DNA of 37,120 bases from Lentisphaerota bacterium (GCA_015061665.1 SUWC01000027.1:1-37120); one strand, 5' to 3'; shown: positions 24,488 through 33,133, counted from the stretch's first letter. The notes: generated by a model not told the origin, from the sequence alone. Numbers and translations: made by a program.

Positions 24488-25516
24488 ATGATGAAGAAGA
24501 TTTTATATTTGTGCATTGTTCTTGCCGCGGGCGCTGCGTCCGCGGCGGTGCTGCGCGTCGGCCCCGGCGAGGAATACGCGACCGTTCAGTCGGCGGTCGA
24601 CGCGGTGCCTTCCGGCAATGCGAGCGAGGCAGTCGTCGAGATCGCGCCAGGTGACTACGAGGAGCATGTGCTTGTTCCTCGCGACAAGCCGTTCGTGACG
24701 ATGCGCGCGAAGGAGCCGGGCAAGGTGCGGATAAGGAGCGGCGAGAGCGTATACACGGTGAAGGACAAGCAGCTCCCTCGCTGCACGGCTCTTTCCGTCG
24801 AGGCGAACGACTTCACGGCCGAGGGGATCGTCTTCGACAACTACGCCTCGCGCGCTAACGTGGAGGCGGGGGGGCGCGGAGTGGGGCAGGCGCTCGCGGT
24901 CTCCGTGACGTCCGACCGCGTGACGTTCAGGAAGTGCGCTTTCCTCGGGCATCAGGACACGCTTCTCGCGGACGGTCCGCACCATGGCGACGGCGTTTCG
25001 CGCCAGTACTACGAGGACTGCGAGATCGAGGGAACGGTGGACTTCATCTTCGGCGGGGCGACTGCGGTGTTCAACAGGTGCCGGCTGCGCTTTGCCGACC
25101 ACGGATACGTCACCGCCGCGTCGACGCGAGAGGGGCAGCGATTCGGGTTCGTGTTCGTCGACTGCACGCTGTCCGGAAAGGACGGGATGAAGAAGTCCGA
25201 GCTGGGTCGTCCATGGCGTCCCTACGCGCAGACGGTGTTCATCGACTGCCGCTTCGACGACGTGCTCAAGCCAGAGGGATGGAGCAACTGGCGCAAGCCG
25301 GAGAACGAGAAGACCGCGTGGTACGGCGAGTTCGGCTGCACGGGCCCCGGCGCGGAAAGCGCGTCGCGTCCTGCGTGGATCCACACCGGCACTCTCGCGG
25401 CGGCAGACGACTATTTCACCGCCCGCGGCGCTTCCTCATGGCGTGACGTCCTTGTCGGCTCAGACGGATGGCGGCCGTTTTACTTCCGTGGTGGCCTGCA
25501 GACCGTTGCAAAATAG
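24488..25516 (+). CDS. Exported pectin methylesterase, CE8
   Basis: 342 residues from 24488 or 341 from the second ATG at 24491; GGGAGG (24478-24483) is spaced 7 nt from the latter, which may be the real start. A signal peptide (KKILYLCIVLAAGAASA) is followed by a single CE8 beta-helix. Numbered from 24488, catalytic residues are Q156-D157 (GHQDTLLADG), D185 (GTVDFIFGG), R241 and W243 (GRPWRPY). It lies 21 nt after the kinase stop, so it belongs to the same unit. It ends with GSDGWRPF, like the C-terminus of the fused CE8 (SADGWRPL), suggesting the two are paralogues. Confidence 0.95.
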   Translation: MMKKILYLCIVLAAGAASAAVLRVGPGEEYATVQSAVDAVPSGNASEAVVEIAPGDYEEHVLVPRDKPFVTMRAKEPGKVRIRSGESVYTVKDKQLPRCTALSVEANDFTAEGIVFDNYASRANVEAGGRGVGQALAVSVTSDRVTFRKCAFLGHQDTLLADGPHHGDGVSRQYYEDCEIEGTVDFIFGGATAVFNRCRLRFADHGYVTAASTREGQRFGFVFVDCTLSGKDGMKKSELGRPWRPYAQTVFIDCRFDDVLKPEGWSNWRKPENEKTAWYGEFGCTGPGAESASRPAWIHTGTLAAADDYFTARGASSWRDVLVGSDGWRPFYFRGGLQTVAK

Positions 25517-25530
25517 GCACTCTTCAAATA

Positions 25531-25539
25531 TGCTATAAT
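25531..25539 (+). promoter_or_regulatory. Extended -10 promoter (TGCTATAAT), AAA/nuclease gene, leaderless
   Basis: TGC plus TATAAT, then 7 nt (25540-25546), then ATG; the predicted start of transcription is one base before the start codon. Confidence 0.73.
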
Positions 25540-25546
25540 ATTTGGC

Positions 25547-27106
25547 ATGGAGAAGATTGCCACAGACATATATACGTTCGCGGAACTGCGGAAGAAAGGC
25601 TTTACGTACGTCGACAAGACAGACGCCCTATATGCCATGGCGTCGGGAGATGTTGGAAAGCAGTTCTTCATTGCGCGTCCGCGTCGTTTCGGGAAGTCGC
25701 TCGCCGTCTCCACGCTGAAGTCGCTTTTCCAGGGCGAACGCGAGTGGTTCGCGGGGCTTGCAATCGAACCGAAGTGGGGCTGGACGAAGAAGTGGCCAGT
25801 GCTGCACCTCGACATGGGCTCGATGCAGGCTCCGAATGCCGCCGAGTTCAGGACCTTGCTCTGCGAACATCTGCGCCGACGCGCAATCGAGTTCGGGGTC
25901 TGTGAATTGACTGGTGACATACCGTCTGTTCTTTTCACGAATCTCATCGACGCCCTTGCCTCGAAGTCGCCGGACGGGCAGATGGTGCTGCTTATCGACG
26001 AGTACGACAAACCCTTGCTCGGGCACTTGATGAAGCCCGATGTCGCGGAATTCCGTGATGAGCTCAAGGCGTTCTACTCCGTCGTCAAGACGCTTGAGTC
26101 GAAGCAGCGCTTTACGTTCCTCACGGGCGTCAGCAAGTTTTCGAAGGTGTCAATCTTCTCCGATTTGAACAACCTCAAGGACTGGACGATGCACCCCAAG
26201 ACGGCGACGCTCTTCGGCTACACGCACGAAGAGGTGCTGAAGTATTTCCCGGGGCGTATCCACGAGCTTGCTGAGGCGAACCACCTGACGGACGACGCGG
26301 CGTTCGCGAAGATCGTGGAATGGTACGACGGGTACAAGTTCGAGGAGAACGCCGAGCGTGTCATAAACCCGGTTTCTCTTGGACTGTGCTTCGATTCCGA
26401 CAAGTTCGCCAACTATTGGTCGCAGACCGCCATGCCGACGTTTCTGCTCGATATCCTGAGGAAGAAGCCTCTCGACTTCTCGTGCATCGACATTTCAGAC
26501 GCAGAAATCGGAAACTACGAGCCTTCCAATCCCCGCGATACGACGCTTCTCTACCAGACTGGCTATTTGACGATATCGGGCTTCAAGAACCTAGGCGGTT
26601 CTCGCCTCTATAAGCTCGATTTCCCGAACCGCGAGGTGCGCGAGTCGTTTCTGCACGATCTAGCTCCGGTGTACTCGGGGCTGCGCGAGGACCAGGCGGG
26701 CTCCGCCCAGATTGCGGCCATAACCGCGCTTTACGACCATGACGTGCCGAAGTTCCTGAAGGCCCTTAAGACGTTTTTCTCGAACATCCCCTACAGCCTG
26801 ACCGACCGGCAGAACGAGCAGATGTGGCAGACGATCGTCTACGTGATTCTGCGGCTTATCGGCGTCAGCGCGCATGGCGAGGTTCAGACTAACGACGGAC
26901 GTATCGACCTTGTCGCCAAGACGCCCAATGACATCTACATCGTCGAGTTCAAGCTGGACCGTCCGGCGTCTGAGGCGATGGAGCAGATCAAGGGCAAGGA
27001 GTACGCGGGAAAGTACGCGCTCTCCGGCAAGCGCATCACGCTCATCGGCATTTCCTTCTCCGCCGAGAAGCGCACCATCGTCGAAGAGCTAGTGGAAGAG
27101 CTATAG
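25547..27106 (+). CDS. AAA-ATPase-like protein with C-terminal PD-(D/E)XK nuclease domain (DUF1703)
   Basis: 519 residues of the AAA-ATPase_like plus PD-(D/E)XK_9 family that is greatly expanded in gut anaerobes. The N-terminus has the standard YVDKT and RPRRFGKS (K50 in the P-loop), Walker B is LLIDEYDKP near residue 150, and WYDGYKF lies at mid-protein. The C-terminal domain has D454, E467 and K469 (EFK), the full nuclease set. The biological role of the family is not established; suggestions include mobile-element or defence functions. It interrupts the pectin genes. A truncated relative with its own promoter lies at 32963-33133. Confidence 0.93.
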   Translation: MEKIATDIYTFAELRKKGFTYVDKTDALYAMASGDVGKQFFIARPRRFGKSLAVSTLKSLFQGEREWFAGLAIEPKWGWTKKWPVLHLDMGSMQAPNAAEFRTLLCEHLRRRAIEFGVCELTGDIPSVLFTNLIDALASKSPDGQMVLLIDEYDKPLLGHLMKPDVAEFRDELKAFYSVVKTLESKQRFTFLTGVSKFSKVSIFSDLNNLKDWTMHPKTATLFGYTHEEVLKYFPGRIHELAEANHLTDDAAFAKIVEWYDGYKFEENAERVINPVSLGLCFDSDKFANYWSQTAMPTFLLDILRKKPLDFSCIDISDAEIGNYEPSNPRDTTLLYQTGYLTISGFKNLGGSRLYKLDFPNREVRESFLHDLAPVYSGLREDQAGSAQIAAITALYDHDVPKFLKALKTFFSNIPYSLTDRQNEQMWQTIVYVILRLIGVSAHGEVQTNDGRIDLVAKTPNDIYIVEFKLDRPASEAMEQIKGKEYAGKYALSGKRITLIGISFSAEKRTIVEELVEEL

Positions 27107-27166
27107 TACGGGAGCGACCGCCCGCAAATTTCACCCTTTGGGGGGCAGTTTAAAAAGCCCTTCAAA

Positions 27167-27175
27167 TGGTATAAT
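27167..27175 (+). promoter_or_regulatory. Extended -10 promoter (TGGTATAAT), surface protein
   Basis: TGG plus TATAAT 33 nt before the ATG at 27209, with AAAGGA (27195-27199 region) about 9 nt before the start; a leadered transcript. Confidence 0.72.
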
Positions 27176-27208
27176 AGTGGCGTCAAAGCGAAGAAAGGAC
27201 TTAACGAC

Positions 27209-30200
27209 ATGAAAATGACGAACCTTGCACTCGTGGCAACGAATATAGCAATCGCGTCTGTGGCGTGCGCAGCCGATTCGGCGGATTGGACGGGATCGGG
27301 TGGCGACAGCCTTTGGCGGAATTCCGGAAACTGGAGCACTTCGAGTTCGATATCCCTTCCGCCGACAGGCAATGTGGATACGTACTTCAACCTCTGCGGC
27401 AATATGACCGTTTTATTTGATGCCGCTGAGACGCTCAATTGGAAGGCGCAGTTCCACAATGGCTCAGACACGCCAATCGTCTTCAAGGCAACGCAGGATG
27501 CCTTTGGTCTTTCCCTTGAAGATACGACCTGGGGTATATTTCGGATTGGAAATGGGAGCAGCAACGGCTCGTTGAAGATTGAAAGTGGAACGTTCGCCGC
27601 GAATGGCGCAGTCTATATTGCAGACGGATCCAGCACGGGCAGCCTTGAAGTCTCCGGTGGAACACTTAACGCCAACAATGGCTTCAATGTTGCACAGGGT
27701 GGCAACGCCACTGGCTCTGTGACGGTCTCCGGCGGCACGGTGAACGTCAATGGCGGGGATCTGACAATGTCGCCGAACGGTGCCGCATCGGCTGCGCTTG
27801 CCGTTTCATCAGGGCGGCTGTACGTCAAGAATTCCATGAAGATCGGCGGAAAGAAACTCAGCGCGGCTGGAGATTTTTCAGGAACTATTTCGGGCGAATT
27901 CTCGGGAGGCACGATTGACGTGGGCAACGAAATCGCCGTTGGCCATGCCGAATACAACCAGGCATCATGGATAATCAGCGGCGGCGCCGTGACTGCAAAA
28001 ACGTACATTGCGGGAAACAGCGAGGGCGCACAGGGCACCATCGAGGTCACCGGTGGAACAATAGGGACCGTTGCAGAAGGAGGCGTGGTGCTTGGCAAGG
28101 GCGCTTCAACTTACGGCACGCTGTCCGTCAACGGGGGGGCTCTTGATGTATCGACTGTTGTTAATGGCTATGTCAACATAGCCGACGGATCGGGTTCCAC
28201 TGGACGTCTTTACGTCGGCAATGACGGATGTCTCGCCGCGAGGCTGATTTTTGTTGGGACAACCGGTACCGGGTACATGACTGTTACAGGAGGCACTGTA
28301 CGTGTCAGCGAGCGGATGCGAATCGGAGGCAATTACGCCGGCGATTCATCGGGAACTGGCTATTACGAACAGACTGGCGGAACGGTTTTGCTGTCCTGTC
28401 CGTTTATCATCGGCTCTGATGCTTCCGCCTCCGGATCGGCGACTATTTCCGGCGGTACGCTCGCCGCATCTGCGATACAGAAGGGCAGCGGAACGGGAAG
28501 CCTTGCACTTAACGGCGGAACGATAAAGGCCACTGCCGCTTCTGACGCTTTCATAGCGGGCGGTCTGGCGACCACCATTGGTGGAATGGTCACTGTCGAC
28601 AGCGATTACGACATTACGATAGTTCCCGCGCTCACCGGCAGCGGAACGCTCGTGAAGACTGGCACAGGAAGGCTTACATTCACGGAGACGCCGACCTGCA
28701 ATGTCGAAGTCAGAGGGGGAGATGTTGTTTTCACCAGCTCCAGGATCGAAGGCAAGCTGATTGTCCCAGCTGGAACTGTGTACCGGTATGACAGCGCTGT
28801 CACATACGCAGGAGGTATCGAGGTTGAAGAAGGAGCGTATCTCTCCATCGCAGCAAGCGAATCCACGACTGTAAATGTTGCCGTTACGGGTTTGGGAGCT
28901 GTCATCGTCGCCACGGGAGATATTGCCAAGACTGGCTCTGCTGTTGTCGGCGCAGGAAGTGTGCAAATCACGGTTGAAGACACCGCTGCATCGGAGACGA
29001 CATGGGTTGGCGCGGTCGGTGGAGACTGGAACACGCCCGCTAACTGGACGCATGGTGTTCCGACAATCGATGTCGCAGTACGCTTTATTGCCGACGCAAC
29101 CGTGTACGCTTCAGCCGACTGCAACGCCGGCACGATTTCAATGAATGGGCACGTTGTCACTTTTGGCGCCGCAAGTGGAACTTCGCGTTGCAGGCTTTCC
29201 GTCAAGGAGTTTGATTCGAGCATTGGAACTCTCGTGCTTCACACGGCCAAGCTTACTGGGCCTGGAGCTGTTAACGGTGCATCCTCTAGCTCGTTGAAAC
29301 AGCTCGTCGTTCCCGAGAACGTCTCGATACGGATCGCCGCGTCAGAAGGGAACAGCGAGATCAACGACGACTGGGGGACTATCTCCCTCTATGGAAAGGT
29401 GACTATCGACGAAGGCGCAACCTTGCAGGTGCTTTACTACGTCGACTTCATGGGCGGCGTCGAAGGGCCTGGCAACATTCAGAGCGCCGCAGCGGCCGAG
29501 TCAACGCGTACGACGGATGAGGTAATGGTGTCCCGCATCTCGGGATCGCGTTACTTCGGTGGCGACTGGTCGAAGTGGTCTGGCTCATTTACCCGTACGC
29601 ATAACAAAGATGAACGGATCGTTTTCTGCAACGACATCGAAGCTACCAACGCCACATTCGCCATATACGGCGATGTGACGCTCGGCACCAATTCCGCGGC
29701 GACAGGTGTGTGGAAGCTCAAACTGGGCACACTCAACATGTCAGGGAATGCCCGTCGCATTGAATATGCTTCCGAGAGTGCGTCTTACGAACTGCAGGTT
29801 TCCTCGGGCAAGTTTGACGGATCGAAGTATTTCAACAACGGTACCACCACTTATGCAAAGACAGTGGATGCGACTCTACGCAAGGTTGGCGTGGGGACTT
29901 TCACGTACACTGGCTATGGCTTCAACCTCATTGAGGTCGACGAGGGGAATTTCGTTTTTGTCGATGGATCGGACAATGAGAATAACTATCCAAAGCTCGA
30001 TGAGCGATACTCCGTCATCGACAGACTTTCCGTCGCGTCCGGCGCGGTTGTCTATGGCACGAACTACAACGCCATTGCCATAACGTTGTTGACGGTTGAG
30101 GGTTCTGTTGCTGGGCCTGGTACGATGCTGACGAACGTCACGACGGCAAACGTCGCCGGCGCGAAGGTGCTGGTTGCCGATGCGACGGCACTGGCGGCGG

Positions 30201-30394
30201 GCACGACTTACAGCCTCGTTTCGGCCACGGCGCTCTCCGGAACGCCGGAGGTTTACGCCGTCGATTCAGAGGGCAACCATGTCGCGGCTTCGAACGGAAA
30301 GGCGAAGAACTGGTGGCTCGCCAAGGCGAGGAACGGCGTTCTTCGACTCTACGAGGGCAACCCGAACGCGGGCTTGGCGATAATCTTCCGATAA
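27209..30394 (+). CDS. Large exported beta-helical repeat protein (autotransporter-associated repeat type)
   Basis: 1061 residues with a signal peptide (1-21). Much of the chain (about 110-460) is a series of imperfect beta-strand repeats ending in VSGGT, VTGGT or ISGGT, as in autotransporter-associated beta-strand proteins. Two W...NW...P modules frame it: SLWRNSGNWS near residue 40 and DWNTPANWTHGVPT near 605; a third copy of this module lies in the PL10-CE8 enzyme. No catalytic motif, barrel or sortase signal is seen; the chain ends in GLAIIFR. It looks less GC-rich than its neighbours by eye. A surface or adhesion role, perhaps binding plant polymer, is inference. Confidence 0.8.
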   Translation: MKMTNLALVATNIAIASVACAADSADWTGSGGDSLWRNSGNWSTSSSISLPPTGNVDTYFNLCGNMTVLFDAAETLNWKAQFHNGSDTPIVFKATQDAFGLSLEDTTWGIFRIGNGSSNGSLKIESGTFAANGAVYIADGSSTGSLEVSGGTLNANNGFNVAQGGNATGSVTVSGGTVNVNGGDLTMSPNGAASAALAVSSGRLYVKNSMKIGGKKLSAAGDFSGTISGEFSGGTIDVGNEIAVGHAEYNQASWIISGGAVTAKTYIAGNSEGAQGTIEVTGGTIGTVAEGGVVLGKGASTYGTLSVNGGALDVSTVVNGYVNIADGSGSTGRLYVGNDGCLAARLIFVGTTGTGYMTVTGGTVRVSERMRIGGNYAGDSSGTGYYEQTGGTVLLSCPFIIGSDASASGSATISGGTLAASAIQKGSGTGSLALNGGTIKATAASDAFIAGGLATTIGGMVTVDSDYDITIVPALTGSGTLVKTGTGRLTFTETPTCNVEVRGGDVVFTSSRIEGKLIVPAGTVYRYDSAVTYAGGIEVEEGAYLSIAASESTTVNVAVTGLGAVIVATGDIAKTGSAVVGAGSVQITVEDTAASETTWVGAVGGDWNTPANWTHGVPTIDVAVRFIADATVYASADCNAGTISMNGHVVTFGAASGTSRCRLSVKEFDSSIGTLVLHTAKLTGPGAVNGASSSSLKQLVVPENVSIRIAASEGNSEINDDWGTISLYGKVTIDEGATLQVLYYVDFMGGVEGPGNIQSAAAAESTRTTDEVMVSRISGSRYFGGDWSKWSGSFTRTHNKDERIVFCNDIEATNATFAIYGDVTLGTNSAATGVWKLKLGTLNMSGNARRIEYASESASYELQVSSGKFDGSKYFNNGTTTYAKTVDATLRKVGVGTFTYTGYGFNLIEVDEGNFVFVDGSDNENNYPKLDERYSVIDRLSVASGAVVYGTNYNAIAITLLTVEGSVAGPGTMLTNVTTANVAGAKVLVADATALAAGTTYSLVSATALSGTPEVYAVDSEGNHVAASNGKAKNWWLAKARNGVLRLYEGNPNAGLAIIFR

Positions 30395-30403
30395 TGGTAT
30401 AAT
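30395..30403 (+). promoter_or_regulatory. Extended -10 promoter (TGGTATAAT), GH105-GH28 gene, leaderless
   Basis: TGG plus TATAAT begins one base after the upstream stop codon; 6 nt (30404-30409) then separate it from the ATG, so the A of ATG is the predicted +1. Confidence 0.78.
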
Positions 30404-30409
30404 AAAGTC

Positions 30410-32812
30410 ATGTGGAAAAGAATACTTGGGATAGCTGTTGTCGTGGTCTCTCTCGCCGCTTCGGCGGGGGAGACCATCATGTCTGCCGCCAGGATGCTGG
30501 AGAGCGAGATGAAGCGCAATCCGGTGCCGTGCGGAATCGACAAGCGCAAGAAGCCGAAGTGGGAGTACACGGACGGACTCGAACTCCAGGCCGCGCTCGC
30601 GGTCGCGAAGAGGTGTCCGGAACTTCGCGAGAAGACTCTCGCCTGGGCGCAGGACTACATCGACCGCATGGTGACTAAGGACGGCGAGATCCTCGGCTAC
30701 AGGATGGAGGACTGCAAGCTCGACTGCATCAATCCCGGCAAGTTCGCCTTCGACATGTATGAGATTGTGGGGAACGGGGAACGGGTAATGGGGAAAGGGG
30801 AAGAGGAGGCAAGGCTGAGGAAGGTGCTCGACACGCAGTTCGCGCAGTTCGCGATCCAGCCGCGCGTGGCGGAAGGCGGCTTCTGGCACAAGAAGGTGTA
30901 CACGCACCAGATGTGGCTCGATGGACTCTACATGGGATGTCCGTTCTACGCGCGCTACGCATCGCGCTTCCTCGAAGGCGACGCGAAGCGAGCTGCTTTC
31001 GACGACATCGCGAACCAGTTCGCAGTCGTGACGCGCCATGCATACGACGCGAAGACTGGACTCTACCGCCACGGATGGGATGAATCGAAGTCGATGATAT
31101 GGGCTGACAAGACGACAGGGCAGAGCGCGCACGCGTGGGGGCGCGCGCTCGGATGGTTCGCGGCGGCGATAGTCGACACAGAGGAGTACTTCCCGGCGGA
31201 CCATCCAGGGCGTGAACAGCTTCGCAAGCTCCTGCGGGAATATACCGCGGCGCTCATTCGCTGGCAGGACAGTTCCGGCGCGTGGTGGCAGGTCGCCGAT
31301 CAGCCCGGACGCGAGGGCAACTACCTCGAGTCAACCGCGACGGCTCTCATCGGCTATGCGATGATGAAAGGGGTGAACCGCGGGATTCTCGGCGAAGACG
31401 CGAAGGCGGCGGCGCTCAGGGCGTGGAATGCGCTGAACCGCGATTTTCTGAAACGGGGAACGGGGAATGGGGAACGGGAAATGGTATCGCTCACGCGCTG
31501 CTGCTCTGTGGCGGGGCTTTCGGCTGACCGCGACGGGTCGTTCGAATATTACCTCCGCGAGAAGATCGTCGACAACGATCCGAAGGGCGTCGGACCATAC
31601 ATGTTCCTTGCACTTGAGATTGAGGACGCGCAAAAGCGCGCGTTTGACATCCAGCGCGAGATCGACCGAGTTGCGGCGTCGGGCGGCGGAAGGGTGGTTG
31701 TGCCTGCAGGCGAATGGACGAGCGGTGCGATCCATCTCAAAGACAACGTCGAGCTGCATCTTGCCGAAGGCGCGAAGATCGTCTTCACGGAAAATCTGGA
31801 CGACTATCTTCCCGCCGTCCGCACGAGCTGGGAGGGAATAGAGTGCATGGGCTACTCTCCGCTCGTCTACGCCTACGGCTGCACGAATGTCGCGGTGACG
31901 GGCAAGGGCACGCTTGCGCCGTCCGTCGAAACGCGCTGGCGCTCGTGGGGGCTTGCGCGCAAGAAGAATCCCGCGCACGACGCGGCGAAGAAGCGCCTTG
32001 CGGAATGGGCGCGCGACAATGCTCCGATGGAAGAGCGCCAGTACTGGAAGCTCGACGGGAGCCTGATGCGTCCTCCACTCATCCAGTTCAACCGCTGCAA
32101 GGGTGTGCGGCTGGAAGGCGTCACGATACGCCAGTCGCCTTTCTGGACGATTCACCTCCTGTGCAGCGAGGATGTCGTCGTACGTGGGCTCGACGTCTAC
32201 TGCGACCTGAAGAACTCCGACGGAATCGACATCGAGTCCTCGCGCAACGTCCTTGTCGAGAACTGCACGTTTGAGCAGGGCGACGATGCTGTCGTGATAA
32301 AGTCCGGCATCAACCATGAGGGACGCCGCCGCGCGATGCCGACGGAGCATGTCATCGTGAGGAACTGCGTCATCAACGACGGACACTCCATGCTCTCCAT
32401 CGGCAGCGAGCTTTCCGGCGGGATACGAAACGTCCTTATGGAAGACTGCCGCGCGGAGAAAACCGTCGACAAGATTTTCTTCATCAAGACGAACCCCGAG
32501 CGCGGCGGATTTGTTGAGAACGTGACTATGCGCCGCATAAAGGCGCTCGACGTGAAGTACGAGGCCGTATCCGCGATAACGGACTACTTCTGGAAGCCGG
32601 ACAGCGTGCCGCTTGACGGAGTCCTCCGCGCGACGCCCGTGAGCGACATAGTTCTGGAGGACATCTCCGCGACGAGCGCAAAGGCGGTCTATTCGTTCCG
32701 CGGATACAAGACGGAGCCGATACGCAGACTGACGCTCAAGAACATCAAGATCGGCAAGGTGAAGAATCCTTCGTCCGCCGTTTTCGTCGAGGAATTTGAA
32801 AATTTTCTGTAG
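30410..32812 (+). CDS. GH105 unsaturated galacturonyl hydrolase fused to GH28 polygalacturonase
   Basis: 800 residues with a signal peptide (about 1-19). Residues 25-395 are an (alpha/alpha)6 GH105/GH88 domain: THQMWLDGLYMG with D171, RHGWDES and WGRALGWFAA. Residues about 410-800 are a GH28 beta-helix with D604 (NSDGID), D625/D626 (GDDAVVIKSG), H659 (GHSMLSIGS) and K693 in FIKT, where most members have Arg in place of Phe before IK. The pair would cut galacturonan or rhamnogalacturonan and remove the unsaturated sugar left by the PL10 lyase. Two short heptamer repeats lie in the GH105 part. Expected location: periplasm or cell surface. Confidence 0.93.
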   Translation: MWKRILGIAVVVVSLAASAGETIMSAARMLESEMKRNPVPCGIDKRKKPKWEYTDGLELQAALAVAKRCPELREKTLAWAQDYIDRMVTKDGEILGYRMEDCKLDCINPGKFAFDMYEIVGNGERVMGKGEEEARLRKVLDTQFAQFAIQPRVAEGGFWHKKVYTHQMWLDGLYMGCPFYARYASRFLEGDAKRAAFDDIANQFAVVTRHAYDAKTGLYRHGWDESKSMIWADKTTGQSAHAWGRALGWFAAAIVDTEEYFPADHPGREQLRKLLREYTAALIRWQDSSGAWWQVADQPGREGNYLESTATALIGYAMMKGVNRGILGEDAKAAALRAWNALNRDFLKRGTGNGEREMVSLTRCCSVAGLSADRDGSFEYYLREKIVDNDPKGVGPYMFLALEIEDAQKRAFDIQREIDRVAASGGGRVVVPAGEWTSGAIHLKDNVELHLAEGAKIVFTENLDDYLPAVRTSWEGIECMGYSPLVYAYGCTNVAVTGKGTLAPSVETRWRSWGLARKKNPAHDAAKKRLAEWARDNAPMEERQYWKLDGSLMRPPLIQFNRCKGVRLEGVTIRQSPFWTIHLLCSEDVVVRGLDVYCDLKNSDGIDIESSRNVLVENCTFEQGDDAVVIKSGINHEGRRRAMPTEHVIVRNCVINDGHSMLSIGSELSGGIRNVLMEDCRAEKTVDKIFFIKTNPERGGFVENVTMRRIKALDVKYEAVSAITDYFWKPDSVPLDGVLRATPVSDIVLEDISATSAKAVYSFRGYKTEPIRRLTLKNIKIGKVKNPSSAVFVEEFENFL
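30769..30803 (+). repeat. Heptanucleotide repeat, five diverged copies, in GH105 coding sequence
   Basis: Units of GGGGAAC-type at 30769, 30776, 30783 (GGGTAAT), 30790 (GGGGAAA) and 30797 (GGGGAAG), 35 nt in all. They encode a Gly/Glu-rich stretch after FAFDMYEIV, where GH105 relatives have a short loop between barrel helices. More diverged than the copy in the PL10 gene. Confidence 0.8.
31455..31482 (+). repeat. Heptanucleotide repeat, four copies, in GH105 coding sequence
   Basis: Units at 31455 (GGGGAAC), 31462 (GGGGAAT), 31469 (GGGGAAC) and 31476 (GGGAAAT), 28 nt. They encode RGTGNGERE between NRDFLK and SLTRCCSVAGLS of the GH105 domain, again at a predicted loop. Confidence 0.82.
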
Positions 32813-32858
32813 ATTATTTACCGTGATTGCGTTCTTGTATGTGTAAGGAGATGCAATC

Positions 32859-32954
32859 ATGAATAAAATGTTGATGTCGGCTGTTGGCGTTGCCGCATTT
32901 GCGGTTCGCTACCGGGCGGGAGACGAACGCGCAAAGTCCAGATTTTTGGTATAA
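32859..32954 (+). pseudogene. Stub of an exported-protein gene (signal peptide only)
   Basis: AAGGAG precedes an ATG that opens MNKMLMSAVGVAAFAV, the start of a signal peptide. After 16 residues it turns into unrelated sequence and ends within the next promoter (31 codons in all). It looks like the first codons of a secreted-protein gene left after a deletion. Confidence 0.4.
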
Positions 32955-32955
32955 T
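32947..32955 (+). promoter_or_regulatory. Extended -10 promoter (TGGTATAAT), AAA/nuclease remnant, leaderless
   Basis: TGG plus TATAAT, 7 nt (32956-32962), then ATGGAGAAG. The same spacing and the same first three codons occur at the intact AAA/nuclease gene (25547). Confidence 0.7.
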
Positions 32956-32962
32956 TATGTGC

Positions 32963-33133
32963 ATGGAGAAGATAGCGACAGACACATATTCCTTTTCTGA
33001 TATCCGCAATGGCAGTTTCGTCTACGTCGACAAGACGGTGACGCTCGCGGGCGTTGCGTTCGACTCAGAGATGCGCAACCTCTCCGACCGCAAAATAGCC
33101 GTCTGCCCACAAGTATATCGCCCTGTTGGATGA
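32963..33133 (+). pseudogene. Internally deleted AAA-ATPase/PD-(D/E)XK gene, 56 codons
   Basis: The first 25 residues (MEKIATDTYSFSDIR...FVYVDKT) match the N-terminus of the intact homologue at 25547. The next 18 (VTLAGVAFDSEMRNLSDR) match its extreme C-terminus (ITLIGISFSAEKR). More than 450 codons between the two are missing, yet the frame is kept. No ATPase or nuclease residues remain. Either a dead remnant or, less likely, a small expressed derivative, since the promoter and start are intact. Confidence 0.75.
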
